From: Cladorhizidae sp. MBARI D1340-BT2
Lineage: Eukaryota; Porifera; Demospongiae; Poecilosclerida; Cladorhizidae
Reading direction: 5' to 3'
Length of the DNA stretch: 64,000 bases
NCBI GenBank assembly: GCA_028752905.1
Contig: JAQNBH010000010.1
Location: 28,706,970-28,770,969, forward strand
Notes under the pieces: model-generated
Told to the model about the DNA's origin: nothing
Databases searched by the model: none
Seen by the model: the letters and a program-made list of their open reading frames with translations, nothing else
In this document: positions 46,601 to 56,567 of the stretch, one piece after another
How positions within the stretch are numbered: position 1 is the first letter of the stretch
Layout of the letters: each line of letters begins with the position of its first letter
Made by a program: the position numbers and the translations under genes

Positions 46601-49600
46601 GACATCATTTGAAGTGATGTTTTATAAATTTGTATTTGTAAATTTGTTCTTGAAAAATTGTTGTTCCTTATAATCATCAGATGCTGGCTTCATTATGACC
46701 AACACTTCAACTGGGCCTTCATAACTCCTGTCCTTATCATTATTATCGTATGTACTTTGAATACTATGGAATATGTTTAATATATAGCTCTTATACATGC
46801 ACACAACTATGTATGACAGGTTGATGATAGTTCTAATGGAACACTCGCTGAATCAATATAAAAAAGGTTTGAGGCAGGACAGAATATATTGAAAAAATAT
46901 ATATATATCTTTGGGGAGTGACTATCATACTGGTTTGGAGAAAATTTAATTAACAATAGCTCTATTGGCGCACTAACTGGTACAGCATAATACTGAGTGA
47001 AGCTATGTTGATCAGAGGCTGAATAGCTCTCAATGCAGACATATCCTAAGTCAAAATCATAGTAGCTATAGGCTAATGCATCTCGCATAACTGGAAACAT
47101 TTGCAGTGAAAATGTTTCACATTTGAATTACTACAAACTTGGCAGTAAATGTAAATAAGATGTAGGCATACTTACTGGTATTTAGATCAAGCAGAGCTAT
47201 GGACAGCTTTGAAACTCCTTGTTCTATGAAATGTTACCATATTTAGCATAATAGAGGATACAACTAGAGCATGAACAATTCAATAATTGCCACCTTTTTG
47301 AGATCCGGTAATCTTGTGTGCACATGTTTGTGGTAATGTCGAAATAATAGAATTTGCCATCAAATAACATGCACAACTACACAGTTTATGAACTCAGAAG
47401 AAAATATGTTATATTAATTTCACCCCCAAGGTTGGTGGCCTAGACACATTTAAGCTGACAATGGAATTACTTTATGCTGTATTGTTCTTGTTGTCTATTA
47501 TGGTTGTTGTTGGATTAGTTTCATGTCACTTGCTGCAGGCAAATATTGGATTCTTCATAATGGCTATTTTTATCATGTGGAAACATGAGAAGAGAGGTGT
47601 AGAGAAGGCTGACTTGAAAAGAGTTAGGTAAATAACAATAATCAACATATGTAACCATGGTATAATTAATATTTCTTTATGCTAGACATTGGCTGAAGAC
47701 AGCTGCATCTCTTGTAGTTGTCATGGGAATTACATGGATTATCGGAGTCCTGGTATTTCACAAGGCCCTGCTATTTGTGGCATACATCTTTGTAATACTA
47801 ACAGCCTTCCAGGCACTGTGTAGTCTTATCTATAATAATAATATTTTAAAGGAAGCACAATGTCTAGACTGTTAAGAAAACATTTCTAAATTACAATAAC
47901 CTCTCAATAATCAACTTGAAATTTTATTCTCTCGAAGTTTCGACTGTATGCCATAGCCTTCATCAGTATTCCTGGCAAAAGCTATAGAGCATCTAGTCGA
48001 AATGTATTCCTGAAGAAGTTTAAAGCCTCTAGTCCAAGCTATGAGATAATACAATTTCAATTTGTTTATTCATTTTCTCGATGTTTTTGCTAGATGCTCT
48101 ATCCTTCATCGGGAATAAAAATTATGCCTGATGAAGGCAAGGGCATCTAGTCGAAATATCGAGAGAGTAAAATTCAAGTTGATTATTGAGAGCAATTTGT
48201 AATAATTTATTATTATGTCAAATGAGAGTGTTCATTGAGAATTTCTAAATTGCCACTGTGTTTGAATAGTTCTGGCTTAATTGCATAACAGATTCTGTGT
48301 TTATTTAAAAAAATCTATATGATACAATAAAATACCATGTATCTGGAGTATTTACCATTCTCTAAATGTGGCATAATTGCACTAGGAGTTTGTGGCATAA
48401 TTGCCAAGCGTAGCTCTAGGAGTGCCATAAACTGCAATGTTAATTCAAAGAGACACAAACATTACTGTTTTCCATTTCTACATTATCATTAGTGCAATGC
48501 AACAGATGTTACAAGCTACTGCTTGCTCTAGTTAACAATTGATTAGTTGCTTTCAAACTCAGCTTGAGGAGAGATAATAAAGTCATTGGAGAAACTCAAA
48601 TTTGAACAGTTTTAGAAACTACTGCAACATATTTGCAATGCAGATTATAGTACAATATTTATTCTATGTTATGCACATCTGCATTATTCATATAATTATA
48701 CATGATCGTTTGGAAGAAATTTAGCAATTATTAAAAAGGCAATTGTAATGTCCAACAGCTTTAGCTACTGCTGTTGTTGATAGTTGGATTCTGTACAATT
48801 TCCGACTCTTACCATTCAAGTCTGCAACTGGATCATCAAATTCCTTCTCATAATCTTTGCAAATATACTGAGCACTTGTAGCCCTAAATTCTTGATCGCT
48901 GAAAAAACAGAGCATACATTCTATGTAGAGGGTTCCTACAATGTAATAATTTGGTTGTCTCATGTCGTATATTTATCTTTATTTTTCATTTTACAGGGTA
49001 CGTTCATCTTCATTCTGTTTGTGGTGATGTCCAAACAGGTGATGAGACTCGTGTTATTTACAATAATCGTGGCCCACACCATCTCATTCCAAATTTCAAA
49101 TTCTCCCTCTTTTACGTGTAGTAACTAGTTGGCCATGGTTATGATACAGCTTAGGCTTGAAATATCTATTTGTAAGGAAATAACATCATAAGACGACAAA
49201 TATTGAAAAGCTTGCGTGTTAACTATGATATCATCTAGAGAATGATGTGTGGTTAACTTGAGCTTGAATTAGGTTGCTAGCAGGAGTTATACTAGATAGA
49301 GCTTGAGGGTATGTATGGCTTGCTAAGTTCAGCTTGAGTTAGCTAGTTAGGTTCATCACTACAGATTCAGCTAAGGCTAACTTGGTTCATCTCTACAGCT
49401 CGAGCTAAGGATAGCTAGATTCATCTCTACATCTTGAGTTAGGGCTAGCTAGGTTCATCTCTACGGCTTGATGTGTATCTCGATAGGTTCATAACTACAA
49501 CTTGAGTTAGGGTTAGCCTGCTTCATCACTTACTGCTTGAGCTAGTGCTAGCTAGATTAATCTCAACAGCATGAGCTAGGGCAGCTAGGTTAACCACTAC

Positions 49601-50779
49601 ACCTTGAGCTAAAGTTAGCATGTTCACGACTAAAGTTTGAACCAGGGCTTGGGTCATGACTAGAGTTTGTGCCTAGGACTACCTAGGGTTCATGACTAAA
49701 GCTCTAGCTATATATGTCTCGCTAGGTTTATTACTACAACTTGGGTTAGGGCCCATTAGGTTCATCAGTACAGCTTGAATTAGGGGTAGGTCAGTTGATC
49801 ACTACACCTTGAGCTATAATGAGCTCAGTAGTTTCATTACAACAGTTGGAGCTACATTCATCACTCCAGCTTGAGCTATAATTATAGGGCTCGCTATATT
49901 AATCACAACAGTTTGAACTAGAGCTAGTTAGGTTAGTGACTAAAGTTTGAGCTAAGGCTAGTTATACCAGGATTATGCAATTCCATAATGAGAGTAAAAG
50001 TAGTGACAACATCCCAGTTACATCATATTTATGATATTCATAACACCACTCTATTAGGTAAAGGATCATTATAGAAGCTGGTGGCGTGGTAAGAAGAGTG
50101 AGTCTGAAATACTTTCCAAAATATTCACATCTTCTGGATGGAGCAAAAGTTCAAGAGAGATACGGTCCAATATTTACTCTACCACAAAACCAGGAACACT
50201 CGAAACACAAACAAATAATTTGGGCCAAGGCAATGGAGGTAAACCCATTGTTGTTATTGTTGTTTGTTGATGTTGCTGTTCATATAGTAGCAAATGATAT
50301 CTTAACATCCAAATATCTTTCTCTATTGTCTAATAAAATCAGGTCTTGTCATGGTAGCTAGTAGAATATAAAGGCTAGAGCAATGATTATTGGTACGATG
50401 TGGAACAAGTATATATATACATGTCTCAAAGTGTGTGATTATTTATATTTATTTTGCAGTAACAGCAGCGGCAGTGGGATTGCAGCTTAGAAATATGCAA
50501 ATGGTGGATCACACTTCCAATTTTGATACTGATTATTGCAGTCTGCCCAATTTTGAAGGCAAAAGTAATAATGATTATGGCAGCGTGCTGTTTGCAAACA
50601 TTCAAATATTAGATTGTAATGGAGAAGTGTGCAAATTTGAAAATTTAATTCAAAATAATTTCGTCAAACGGTTAAACGATAAAGAATCAAGCTATCCCCC
50701 AAAAGGAACTGATCAACACACCACTTCGGAAGATGGGGGGGGGGGGGGGGGGGGGGGGGGGGGTATTGTACTATTATAG
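30569..50779 (+). CDS. Adhesion G-protein-coupled receptor (3' exons, GAIN-GPS-7TM-tail)
   Basis: Exons, all joining in phase: 30569-30666, 33480-33524, 34032-34134, 38899-39033, 40059-40134, 40412-40535, 40620-40663, 41396-41513, 41823-41926, 45654-45756, 46034-46293, 46681-46747, 47539-47627, 47686-47812, 48997-49038, 50058-50238, 50460-50779. They encode a GAIN domain, a GPS motif, seven membrane helices and a tail. Such receptors sit in the plasma membrane, self-cleave at the GPS and signal through G proteins when the tethered agonist is exposed. All donors are GT except one GC (47,813). Introns hold piggyBac, an antisense DDE element, Tigger and foldback elements. The start codon and signal peptide are not found; the first exon begins in phase 1, fitting the upstream stalk exons. 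The receptor subfamily cannot be named. Confidence 0.92.
30985..31070. repeat. Minisatellite flank split by piggyBac
   Basis: Words CTGCCTCAACCCAATATGG and TTGGTCTAGT recur after the element at about 33,220-33,260 (CTGCCTCAACCCAATGTGAT, TTGGTCCAGT) and more weakly at 33,290-33,380, suggesting units of roughly 90-100 bp. Confidence 0.6.
31272..32214 (+). pseudogene. piggyBac transposase N-terminal part with Ser-rich extension
   Basis: The start ATG at 31,272 gives VPLSLDKVISQV, then a TAG, then GDDFGLSEDESSDQEGDGIS and YLGQSRVDREALLWLG, ending DENTSDEEG. A GTATTT donor at about 31,521 and a CCCCTTCAG acceptor at about 31,660 would remove a 140-nt intron and continue as GLKHEAMDWAADRASS. A long Ser-rich stretch (31,927-32,214) follows in another frame. 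The catalytic region expected next is absent. Confidence 0.6.
32215..32580 (+). pseudogene. piggyBac transposase C-terminal Cys-rich domain
   Basis: Reads HLASGYRKRDFFTFRLLRN, a stop, then other frames giving RCVVC (about 32,430) and RPLICRHCKVPLCVIKRDCF with YHSMVDF. The Cys-x2-Cys, Cys-x2-Cys-x3-LC and CF-x-YH pattern is the piggyBac C-terminal finger that binds transposon ends. Confidence 0.75.
36390..36716. repeat. Direct repeat, two units of about 110-140 bp
   Basis: GGCGTTGACCTCAAACTGAT followed by AGAACTCACTAACTAAC occurs at about 36,390 and 36,578, each followed by ATATGAAATTGTCAAAGC and TTGTGGACT. The second unit has short insertions. Confidence 0.88.
36940..38345 (-). pseudogene. 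Antisense DDE-type transposase in a receptor intron
   Basis: Read on the minus strand: MPPKKRMLHLMKARMQ at 38,345; GKYQRHGLLWKNEEINEAAN and YVHSMRL (37,870); RFCRWVNETLLSN; ARCWLHELGFPALDKKKGVY and HPDVVH (37,690-37,600); FIFHDESALNANDESLQWG (37,470, first acidic site); KSRGSGNMVSDFITD; then FDQSGCHMAFADNSLNVNRM (about 37,150, second Asp), GGRQPLMHDTYFVG and LKQRG at 36,940. This order matches a DDE transposase family I remember from fungi and animals with an FDNASSH-type core; I cannot name the superfamily. Frame changes near 37,790, 37,580 and 37,310-37,130 inactivate it. Terminal repeats were not found. Confidence 0.7.
41396..41513 (+). CDS. GPS (GPCR proteolysis site) exon
   Basis: Completes the codon from the previous exon and encodes NIWLSRGCSCNSTLSK then FVCECDHLTHFAILLSPGLE. 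The W, the Cys set and the HL/T cleavage tripeptide (His-Leu then Thr) are all present, so autoproteolysis is expected. The tethered agonist would begin THFAILL. The donor used is GTGAGT at 41,514; an earlier CAG/GTTTAG site breaks phase. Confidence 0.93.
41823..49038 (+). CDS. Receptor seven-transmembrane exons
   Basis: TM1 is at 41,823 (LGTIGYVGVAISVFCMIATI). TM2 is at 45,654 (RTFIHVNLCVCLGISQVIFI). TM3 and TM4 are at 46,034 (ALHYFWLTTFMWMLMEGVVL, then FTVASYGMPAIYVFGVAVPL). TM5 is split between 46,681 (WAFITPVLIIII) and 47,539 (ANIGFFIMAIFIMWK). TM6 and the start of TM7 are at 47,686 (VVVMGITWIIGVLVF, then FVAYIFVILTAFQ), and the TM7 end is at 48,997 (GTFIFILFVVMSKQ). Conserved family marks seen are Cys in TM3 (ELCEA) with Cys-Trp in loop 2 (CWLHY), the WM-EG segment in TM3, G-x-TW-x2-G in TM6 and QG-x-FIF in TM7. 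Confidence 0.93.
42094..42191. repeat. Hairpin, about 33-bp arms
   Basis: The arm at 42,094-42,126 (AAAAGTATTGGGAGGGTAGT...) pairs with 42,158-42,191 with a few mismatches and a 31-nt loop. It is likely a short foldback transposon remnant in the TM1-TM2 intron. Confidence 0.8.
42320..42650. repeat. Diverged tandem repeats of about 100 bp
   Basis: Three related blocks contain TTTACTCTTACGATAATAGT, ACTTACTCTTGTGACAATAA and TTTTCTCTTGTAACTATAGT, each followed by TAACAG or TAACTG and GACCA-like words. Confidence 0.5.
42953..44326 (+). mobile_element. Tigger (pogo-type) transposon, internally deleted
   Basis: TA precedes CAGTGGTCCCTCCGTATTAA, and the right end GGTCTTACTAGGGAGGGACC with ACTG is followed by TA. 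Subterminal CCCAAGTAAGACC motifs recur several times at the left and twice at the right, likely transposase binding sites. It lies in the receptor's TM1-TM2 intron. Confidence 0.92.
43146..44055 (+). pseudogene. Tigger transposase C-terminal half
   Basis: Contains IEYEAHAKAWMSTHIWEQWL, RKIIIFIDNCSAHSDINLKL (second catalytic Asp) and VFLPANTTSKLQPIDAGIIQ (third Asp). It continues in another frame as VDVLMAIYWLK and AWDDLHVSTIKKCFKKCGF, and ends in a Glu-rich region and VQSSISDFLCP. The DNA-binding N-terminus and first Asp are deleted. These are DDE_1 (CENP-B-like) landmarks. Confidence 0.87.
45119..45268. repeat. Foldback element
   Basis: About 150 bp: the left arm ACCTTCTCAATAATCAACTT...TTTCGACTAGATGCTCTAGC pairs with the right arm running through TGAAGGTTAGAGCAT and AAATTTGAAGTTGGTTATTG. 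The same word, TTTCGACTAGATGCTCTAGC, recurs at 3905 in unit A and in the element at 47,890. Confidence 0.85.
47813..47814 (+). other. Non-canonical GC 5' splice site
   Basis: The exon ends TTCCAG at 47,812 and the intron starts GCACTG. Joining there to 48,997 gives FQ-GTFIF, the conserved TM7 motif. No nearby GT donor keeps the frame. Confidence 0.65.
47890..48205. repeat. Larger foldback element with two internal hairpins
   Basis: Ends ATTACAATAACCTCTCAATA and TATTGAGAGCAATTTGTAAT are inverted. Inside, two hairpins carry GATGCTCTA/CATCTAGTCGAAA words related to those at 45,119. Confidence 0.83.
48813..48898 (-). CDS. Possible antisense exon inside a receptor intron
   Basis: On the minus strand, TGTTTTTTCAG precedes and GTAAGAGTC follows an 86-nt open stretch encoding DQEFRATSAQYICKDYEKEF then DDPVADLNG. 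The splice sites are strong and the peptide looks coding-like. No partner exon was identified and I do not recognise the protein; a transposon fragment is possible. Confidence 0.35.
49255..49975. repeat. Degenerate minisatellite of about 40-bp units
   Basis: Around fifteen imperfect units contain TACAGCTTGAGTTAGGGCTA, GCTAGGTTCATCACTACA and variants. It lies in the last-but-one receptor intron. Confidence 0.85.
50058..50779 (+). CDS. Receptor cytoplasmic tail exons
   Basis: The first tail exon (50,058-50,238) encodes VKDHYRSWWRGKKSESEIL and a Ser/Thr-rich stretch. The last (50,460-50,779) encodes an Asn/Asp-rich tail ending SEDG, ten Gly in total from a G run, then IVLL and a stop at 50,777. 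The tail is about 166 residues and rich in potential phosphorylation sites. The last residues depend on the length of the G run. Confidence 0.82.
50735..50763 (+). repeat. 29-bp poly-G run inside the last coding exon
   Basis: Encodes ten Gly (with the following T) just before IVLL and the stop. Length changes not divisible by three replace the C-terminal end. Confidence 0.95.
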
Positions 50780-52259
50780 AAAATCAAACAACCACTGACT
50801 GATCAGATGACAGATTAATTTTAGATTAGAAACTGTGATAACTATATAGTTATCATTATTGTGACTAACATATTTGATCACAAGATCAATTACTAACTTT
50901 ATTATGTTCTATTAATTAAGTTTATTCTTTTTCAATTGTCAACTTGTGTGAATATGTCATTATTGAGTTATCACAATGTAGCTATTTGTATTTTTAAATT
51001 AAATTAATAACAGTTTATTTGATTTATGTGTTTATTTGACTTATGGGATGAATAGACATGCTCTAGTGACTGGCTTTCCAGGTGCAAAGTTCAACAGAAA
51101 TCAGGTCATAACTATGTGGTGAGAATAGTGGTGTAGATCAAATATGTGAGGGGTGGAAGGAGAGGATACTGTTGCCAATACTCCAAAGTTATGCTATTGT
51201 TGCCGATGAGAGAGACCTTTATTAGCACTTGCTTCCAGACAAGACTCATACAATTTCTGGGGATGTAAGACTCATATAATTATGCACGTTCTTTGCAGAG
51301 AGAGGATTTTTGTACCAATAATTATGACGGGCACTAAAAACTTCCTCTTCTATATAACCATAGTGCAGTTAAATTTCTTCCTGTATGAGATAAACAGTAA
51401 TTTCTGGATGATTTCAGCAAATTTTGAGTTTCGGTTGCAGAAATTGGACTCCTAAATTACTTGAAAACAACAGATTGCCTTCTTTCTGGATAAATATATT
51501 TCCCACCCATATCGGTGGCTCAGACTCCATTCAGCTTATTTTTCTCCCACACAACAGGACAAGTGAGATCAAGCCACATGATCACAGAATACAGAAAGAT
51601 GGTTAAGCATTTGCTCCACCCATCATCAGTAGAGCTACGTTAGCTGACTTTACATGGATTGCACCTTAGCTGCAGCCAACAATTCTGCGAAGTACATTCC
51701 TTGGGGATGGGTCAAGTCCCTGTCATGATTCCTTGCAGGAATCCCAATCAATGCGCATAATAATATCCACATCCACATCAGTCTAATTCTGCCCAAGAGT
51801 CATTCGCATAAATTATGCCAGAAATATATATAAGAATCCTCTGAAAAGTATTATTCCTTTAATTCTGGGATTGGTATATAGAGTAAAAAACATTAGCTGA
51901 TACCCAAATAACAATATATACATTGTCATTTTGGTAGATGCTCTAGCAGATGGTAAGACTCGTGTATTATGGTAAACCTATTGGGAGTTTAATATGCTCT
52001 GATTTGGTAAAGGGTCTCGCTGTGGAGGAATCATAAAGATGCATATATACCAAGCAAAGAAAAAGTATCTTGGTTTAGGACACACAAACAAGTAATCTTG
52101 CAAAACTTAGTAAATCTATGTGATTGTACCTGTTTTCTAACTGCGATGGTGGTTGCTATCAAACCTTTGTTCAGACCCACTAAGCTCTATGCAATATTCT
52201 CCTTAAAATTGTCCACATCATGTGGTATTTCTTGGTAATATTCAGAATGGATCTAGACC
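50780..52259. other. Receptor 3' flank
   Basis: AT-rich, presumably including the 3' untranslated region (to an unknown point). Apart from the Tigger relic at 51,424 nothing else was recognised. Confidence 0.4.
51424..51660 (+). pseudogene. Tigger/pogo transposase relic
   Basis: One open frame includes IQLIFLPHNRTSEIKPHDHR, matching the fLPpNtTS-lQPlDqGii core of CENP-B-like DDE transposases, with the third catalytic Asp region kept. The upstream DNx2H box is not clear. A fragment only. Confidence 0.5.
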
Positions 52260-53643
52260 CAGGGGCGGATCCAGGATTTCACTTCTGGTTAAATTGAAAA
52301 ATTAGTTTTTGCATGCTATTGCATGCAGGAAGAGTTTGCATGACCACCCACACTTTCTCATGATCACTCTTTCAGTTGTGAATGATATATGCTGTATATT
52401 TTCTCCAACAGGTATGGCTAACCTCAGTCCTGTGCCCTCAAAAGCCCTATAAAACCTACCCACCGTAGTGGCCTACCATGTCATATTCAGTATATTGATA
52501 GCATATAGCTAGGGAAAATGTAAACGCATTTACCATTAAAACATTATGTACTGTAGATGGTAAATTTTAACATTATTATTACTATTAAATAATTTCGGGT
52601 AGCATTGAGGGTGGATATAATCAGACTATCATGATGATTAAAAAATGTTGAATAGAGGGTAATGTAACAATAAGTGGCGAGAACCAGAAGTTTGATGCTA
52701 TAAAGCAATAATCAGTGAAGTGTAAGGGTTTATAATACCAATATTTTGCGAGGTCGACACATGACAAATCCTTCAACCACATCTTCTGGTGTAATACTAA
52801 TGTCTTTGTGGTGTGAAAACCAAATTTATTATACAAATAAAGCACAGCAGCAGTAATGTATCATGACCCCAGAACACAAGGAGTCCTGGTTCTAGGCTTG
52901 TGAGACAGTAAACAAATAATGACAGCACAATAATAAATAGTGAATATATGTATAGTTAAAACAATGGTCGAGAAGAGTTCCAAGTCTCGCAAGAAACAGT
53001 TGGGAAATTGCCACTTTTGCAGCAGCATCTAGCAGTTTGGATGCTTGTGGTTTTCCATAGAGGGAAAAACTGCCGTCAGGGCTTGTCTACATGGCAACCG
53101 GTGACCAAGTAAGTAGCATTGCAAGTGCATTTAGTCGCTCCCGAGATATCGTGCTTCTAAGAGAAGTCTTGAGAAAACGTAACACACTGACCGACGCACT
53201 CACAGGAAGTAACTGGTAAAGTATGAAATTAGGCATGATCAGTGTGAAGTAAAGTTTGTCCTAGCGTCAGAGCCAGTTCGCGTTCTCCTTTCCACTTGCA
53301 TTCCCATAGACAGCTTTACTGGTACAGTACTAGCTAAGCTAGATGTTGCAGCAGGCTAATAGCTAGCTAGCTACATAGTACAGAAACAGGGAAATTAGGC
53401 TAACTATTTCAAGATGGCTTTAGGCTTAGCGTATATAGCCACCTAGCTATAGCTGACCACTTACCTTGTCCTCGAAAAGTACTCTTTTATTCCACACTGT
53501 TTAAGTCGCTTTGTGGCACAGCCAGAAACACCATCACGGCACGTTCTCTTACTTTCGGTGTGTGTGCAGCATTTAAAAAAAGGGGGGGGATAAGGGGGGA
53601 CTTGAGCCCCCTAAGCCCCCCCCCCCCCCTGGATCCGCCCCTG
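52260..53643. mobile_element. Non-autonomous hAT element, 5-bp target duplication
   Basis: Left end CAGGGGCGGATCCAGG, right end CCTGGATCCGCCCCTG, a perfect 16-bp inverted repeat. AGACC flanks both sides (52,255-52,259 and 53,644-53,648). A C/G-rich tract adjoins the right end. No transposase is recognisable in 1.38 kb. Confidence 0.9.
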
Positions 53644-53648
53644 AGACC

Positions 53649-54709
53649 TACCATACTTTCCATTAACCCAGTCATGTGAGATGAACGTATATCATGTGAG
53701 ATGAACGTATATTTACCATGTATAACTACATAAATATTAAAGAAGGGATGAATAATAAAAGACCTTGGCAAGTGTTAGAAAAAGCTTGGGATTAGCAGAC
53801 AGTGGTAGCTAATTCATGTCTGGCTGATAAGTAGAAGAAGGAGTGAAGTGCTTGGTAATTGATTGAGAGAGTGATTTTTCATTTTTTAGGTATGTTGGAG
53901 CCAAATACACAAATTTGAATCAAATTCTTCTCCTTTATCTTCCATAGAAGAGAATTAGATTTCTCTGCATTTAAAAATGTTGCGGTTAAGTAGGTAGCTA
54001 GAAGGTAAGTAGCATGCAGATAACTTGGACCTTTGGGGGAGTATGTGTGTGTTTGTGGTGTGGGTTGGGGTGAGGGGTGAGGGTAATAATTTGTCAGATG
54101 TGCTCTAAATAATCAACTATATACAATTTCTGTGTTTGCATGTGTGCTGTGTGTGAACAAACAATCAAACAAACATACATATTTGATCAGACCACTTCAA
54201 CTAAGCATTAATACTTGCTATATATCACAATAATTATACTAGAGTTGTCTGCATAACCCTCACCAAACAGTTCCAAAATATTATGTTTCTCCACAATACA
54301 TGGCATGTCAGTGACTCTATGTCTACCAATAGTTTAAAATATACCTTACATGTTGGGTATGAGGGAGAAGTTATGGGGCCTTATCATAGCTTTCTCCATT
54401 TCTTTGATCTTGCGGTTCCCATTTTAATTAAAATATAATTGTGGTTAGACTTTAGAGCTTTGTAATTTGGCCAAAATATATGTAGTTACTTTCACCTTTG
54501 TGCATCAAAATTTGTGTAGCCTAGCCTTCAAGTTCGTGACCTTCAGTTCATGCATGTTTGAGCTAAACAGTGCACTGATTGGGCAAGGCTTGGCATACAA
54601 CCGATCTATTATTCTTAAAAAAAACTCGGTTCATGGTTTCAAAGTTAGCTACAGCAAAGGTAAGTGTACTGCACTTTTGAAGCATTAAAAGTACTTTTGC
54701 AACTTAAAG
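53649..54709. other. Spacer, nothing recognised
   Basis: AT-rich with a GT-rich patch near 54,040-54,080. A 17-bp direct duplication, ATGTGAGATGAACGTAT, lies at about 53,675 and 53,694. Confidence 0.5.
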
Positions 54710-56567
54710 ATAATTAGGCAATTAACTCCAAGGACATAATACCCACAAGTTGAAATAATTACATATAATATAATTATAGGTAGTCATGCATTAGCTAATT
54801 GGGCAATTAGATCAAGTTCTTCATAATGCATACAAGTCAACCTGAATCCCAGGGAATGTGTGAATACCTGCAATTAGGCAATTAGGATTTCCTCCTTCCT
54901 CAATACCAGAATAGCACTATTGGATTCCCTTCCTCCTCTTCAACTTGAGTTACCCTGTTGGATGCCGGTGCCCCTCCCCCCAAATCTGTACAGCCTCGAT
55001 GGCTGAGCTAGTGCAAAACAATGCTGATAATGTTATAACATTTCATAATCCAATGATTCCTAAATGAAGGTAAAGTTGTGTTTAATTCACTCTTGCATTA
55101 TTATATGTTGCTAATTCATAGCACAACCATGCATCGATTGACTACACCTCTCACTTCACTAGAACTGATTGTCATTTGGACGCAATTTCTTAATTCAAAA
55201 TTTATTGTGGACCAACCACTTTTTTGGTCCTTTCACTGGCAGATTTACAGAGGACTTTTTACAAAAATTGACACAATTTCACTTTTTTTTTATTTATAGA
55301 GGACCCTTGAAATTTTTGAAAAAAATGTTTTTTTGTCTCATTTTCTGAACATAGCTTTATGACATCACGTTACATTTTCATCTATAGGTCTTTTTTTTTA
55401 GTAATGCTACCCAACAACTATATATCAGGTGATAGCTGATGCATGAAGGGACGCATGAAGGGACGTTATGGTAAATTTTAGTTGCTTAGCAACAAACCAC
55501 AGAAATGTGAATATTGTTATAAGAGACAGGAAGTAAAATAAAAGGGGGTTTATATCATCTCAATTTCATGTGTATGAAACCAGCAATGTTAGCCAGTCAA
55601 CTTTTGGTCAACAACAACTACTGTTTGTCAACAACAATTTTTTGGTTGATTATAACAAACCACAAAGATGTGAATATCATTTTTCAGCTCGGTTTCATAC
55701 ACATGAAATCAGCAATGTTAGCTAGTCAACGTTTGGTCAACAACAACTATTTGTCAACAACAACTATTTGTCAACAACATTTTTATATCAAACCACAAAG
55801 ATGTGAATAGCATAACAAAGAGGCTAGGGTCCATAGTACTGAAAAATAAAGAAAAGTATGTGCAAAGTGTGCATAACATAATTATAAATAAATATAGATA
55901 GAAAATAAAAGGGCAATGCTTGGCACTGTGAAGGTCTGCATGTTCAGCATAACTCAGACAAACACATAATGCTACATTATAATATATATATATATATAAA
56001 TAATAACCTCTCCTCCAACCCTCTGCTGCTTCCTCATCCTCCTCCAGGTCCATGAGTGAAACTACCTTCCAAGGAGAAATAGTTCTTATTATTATGCTAG
56101 TTACTAGGCTTTACTATACAACTCTTATTTATTCTTACCTTGGGGGGAAGTCTTCATGATCATCACTATCGTCTGAAGCTTCGCTTGGCAGAGTAGGGCG
56201 ACCTATACTTGCTTCGTGGTCGGTGCCAACAGCTGCTGCCATAGCATCAACGTCAACTACGCCACTTCCCAGGTAAGCACAGGCACCTTCTTCCTCTTCT
56301 TCACTAACGTCAATCTCGAACAGGCCGAAGTCATCCTCAAATAGGAAGTCTTAAACGCTTCGTCTCGGGTCGCCATTTCTTCTTCGAGACCGGGAATGAA
56401 CCGGAAGTGATGTTTGCTGGCACGTTTACTTCCCTTTCCTCATTCCGGATATTAAAGGGGGCATGCTTTAGGCATACTCGTGCAATTTTTGAAGTATATA
56501 CCGCGAACGGTAATTTTTTTACGAATTTTTTCGTCGCGACTAATCGACTTAATGCCATGAAAGAAAG
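54710..56567. repeat. 1.87-kb tandem unit, copy 1
   Basis: Starts ATAATTAGGCAATTAACTCC. It is nearly identical to copy 2 throughout, except that it lacks two short insertions near its start (about 14 bp in all). It contains TCAACAACAACTA-rich repeats, an inverted TTTCATGTGTATGAAACC pair near 55,565 and 55,690, and an acidic exon on the minus strand. Confidence 0.95.
56139..56376 (-). pseudogene. Acidic first exon in tandem unit copy 1
   Basis: Minus strand from ATG at 56,376: MATRDEAF, a one-base slip, then DFLFEDDFGLFEIDVSEEEE and a Gly/Val/Asp region, a SDDSDDHEDFPP acidic end, and a GTAAGAATA donor at 56,138. The acidic, start-plus-donor layout resembles a first exon of a transposase gene, but I do not recognise the protein. 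The segment upstream of the ATG contains ACTTCCGG and ACTTCC words typical of ETS-type promoters. Copy 2 has the same slip. Confidence 0.45.

Noticed and set aside
49255..49975. CRISPR-like periodicity
   Set aside because: Units are degenerate with no constant repeat or unique spacers, and the locus is clearly eukaryotic.
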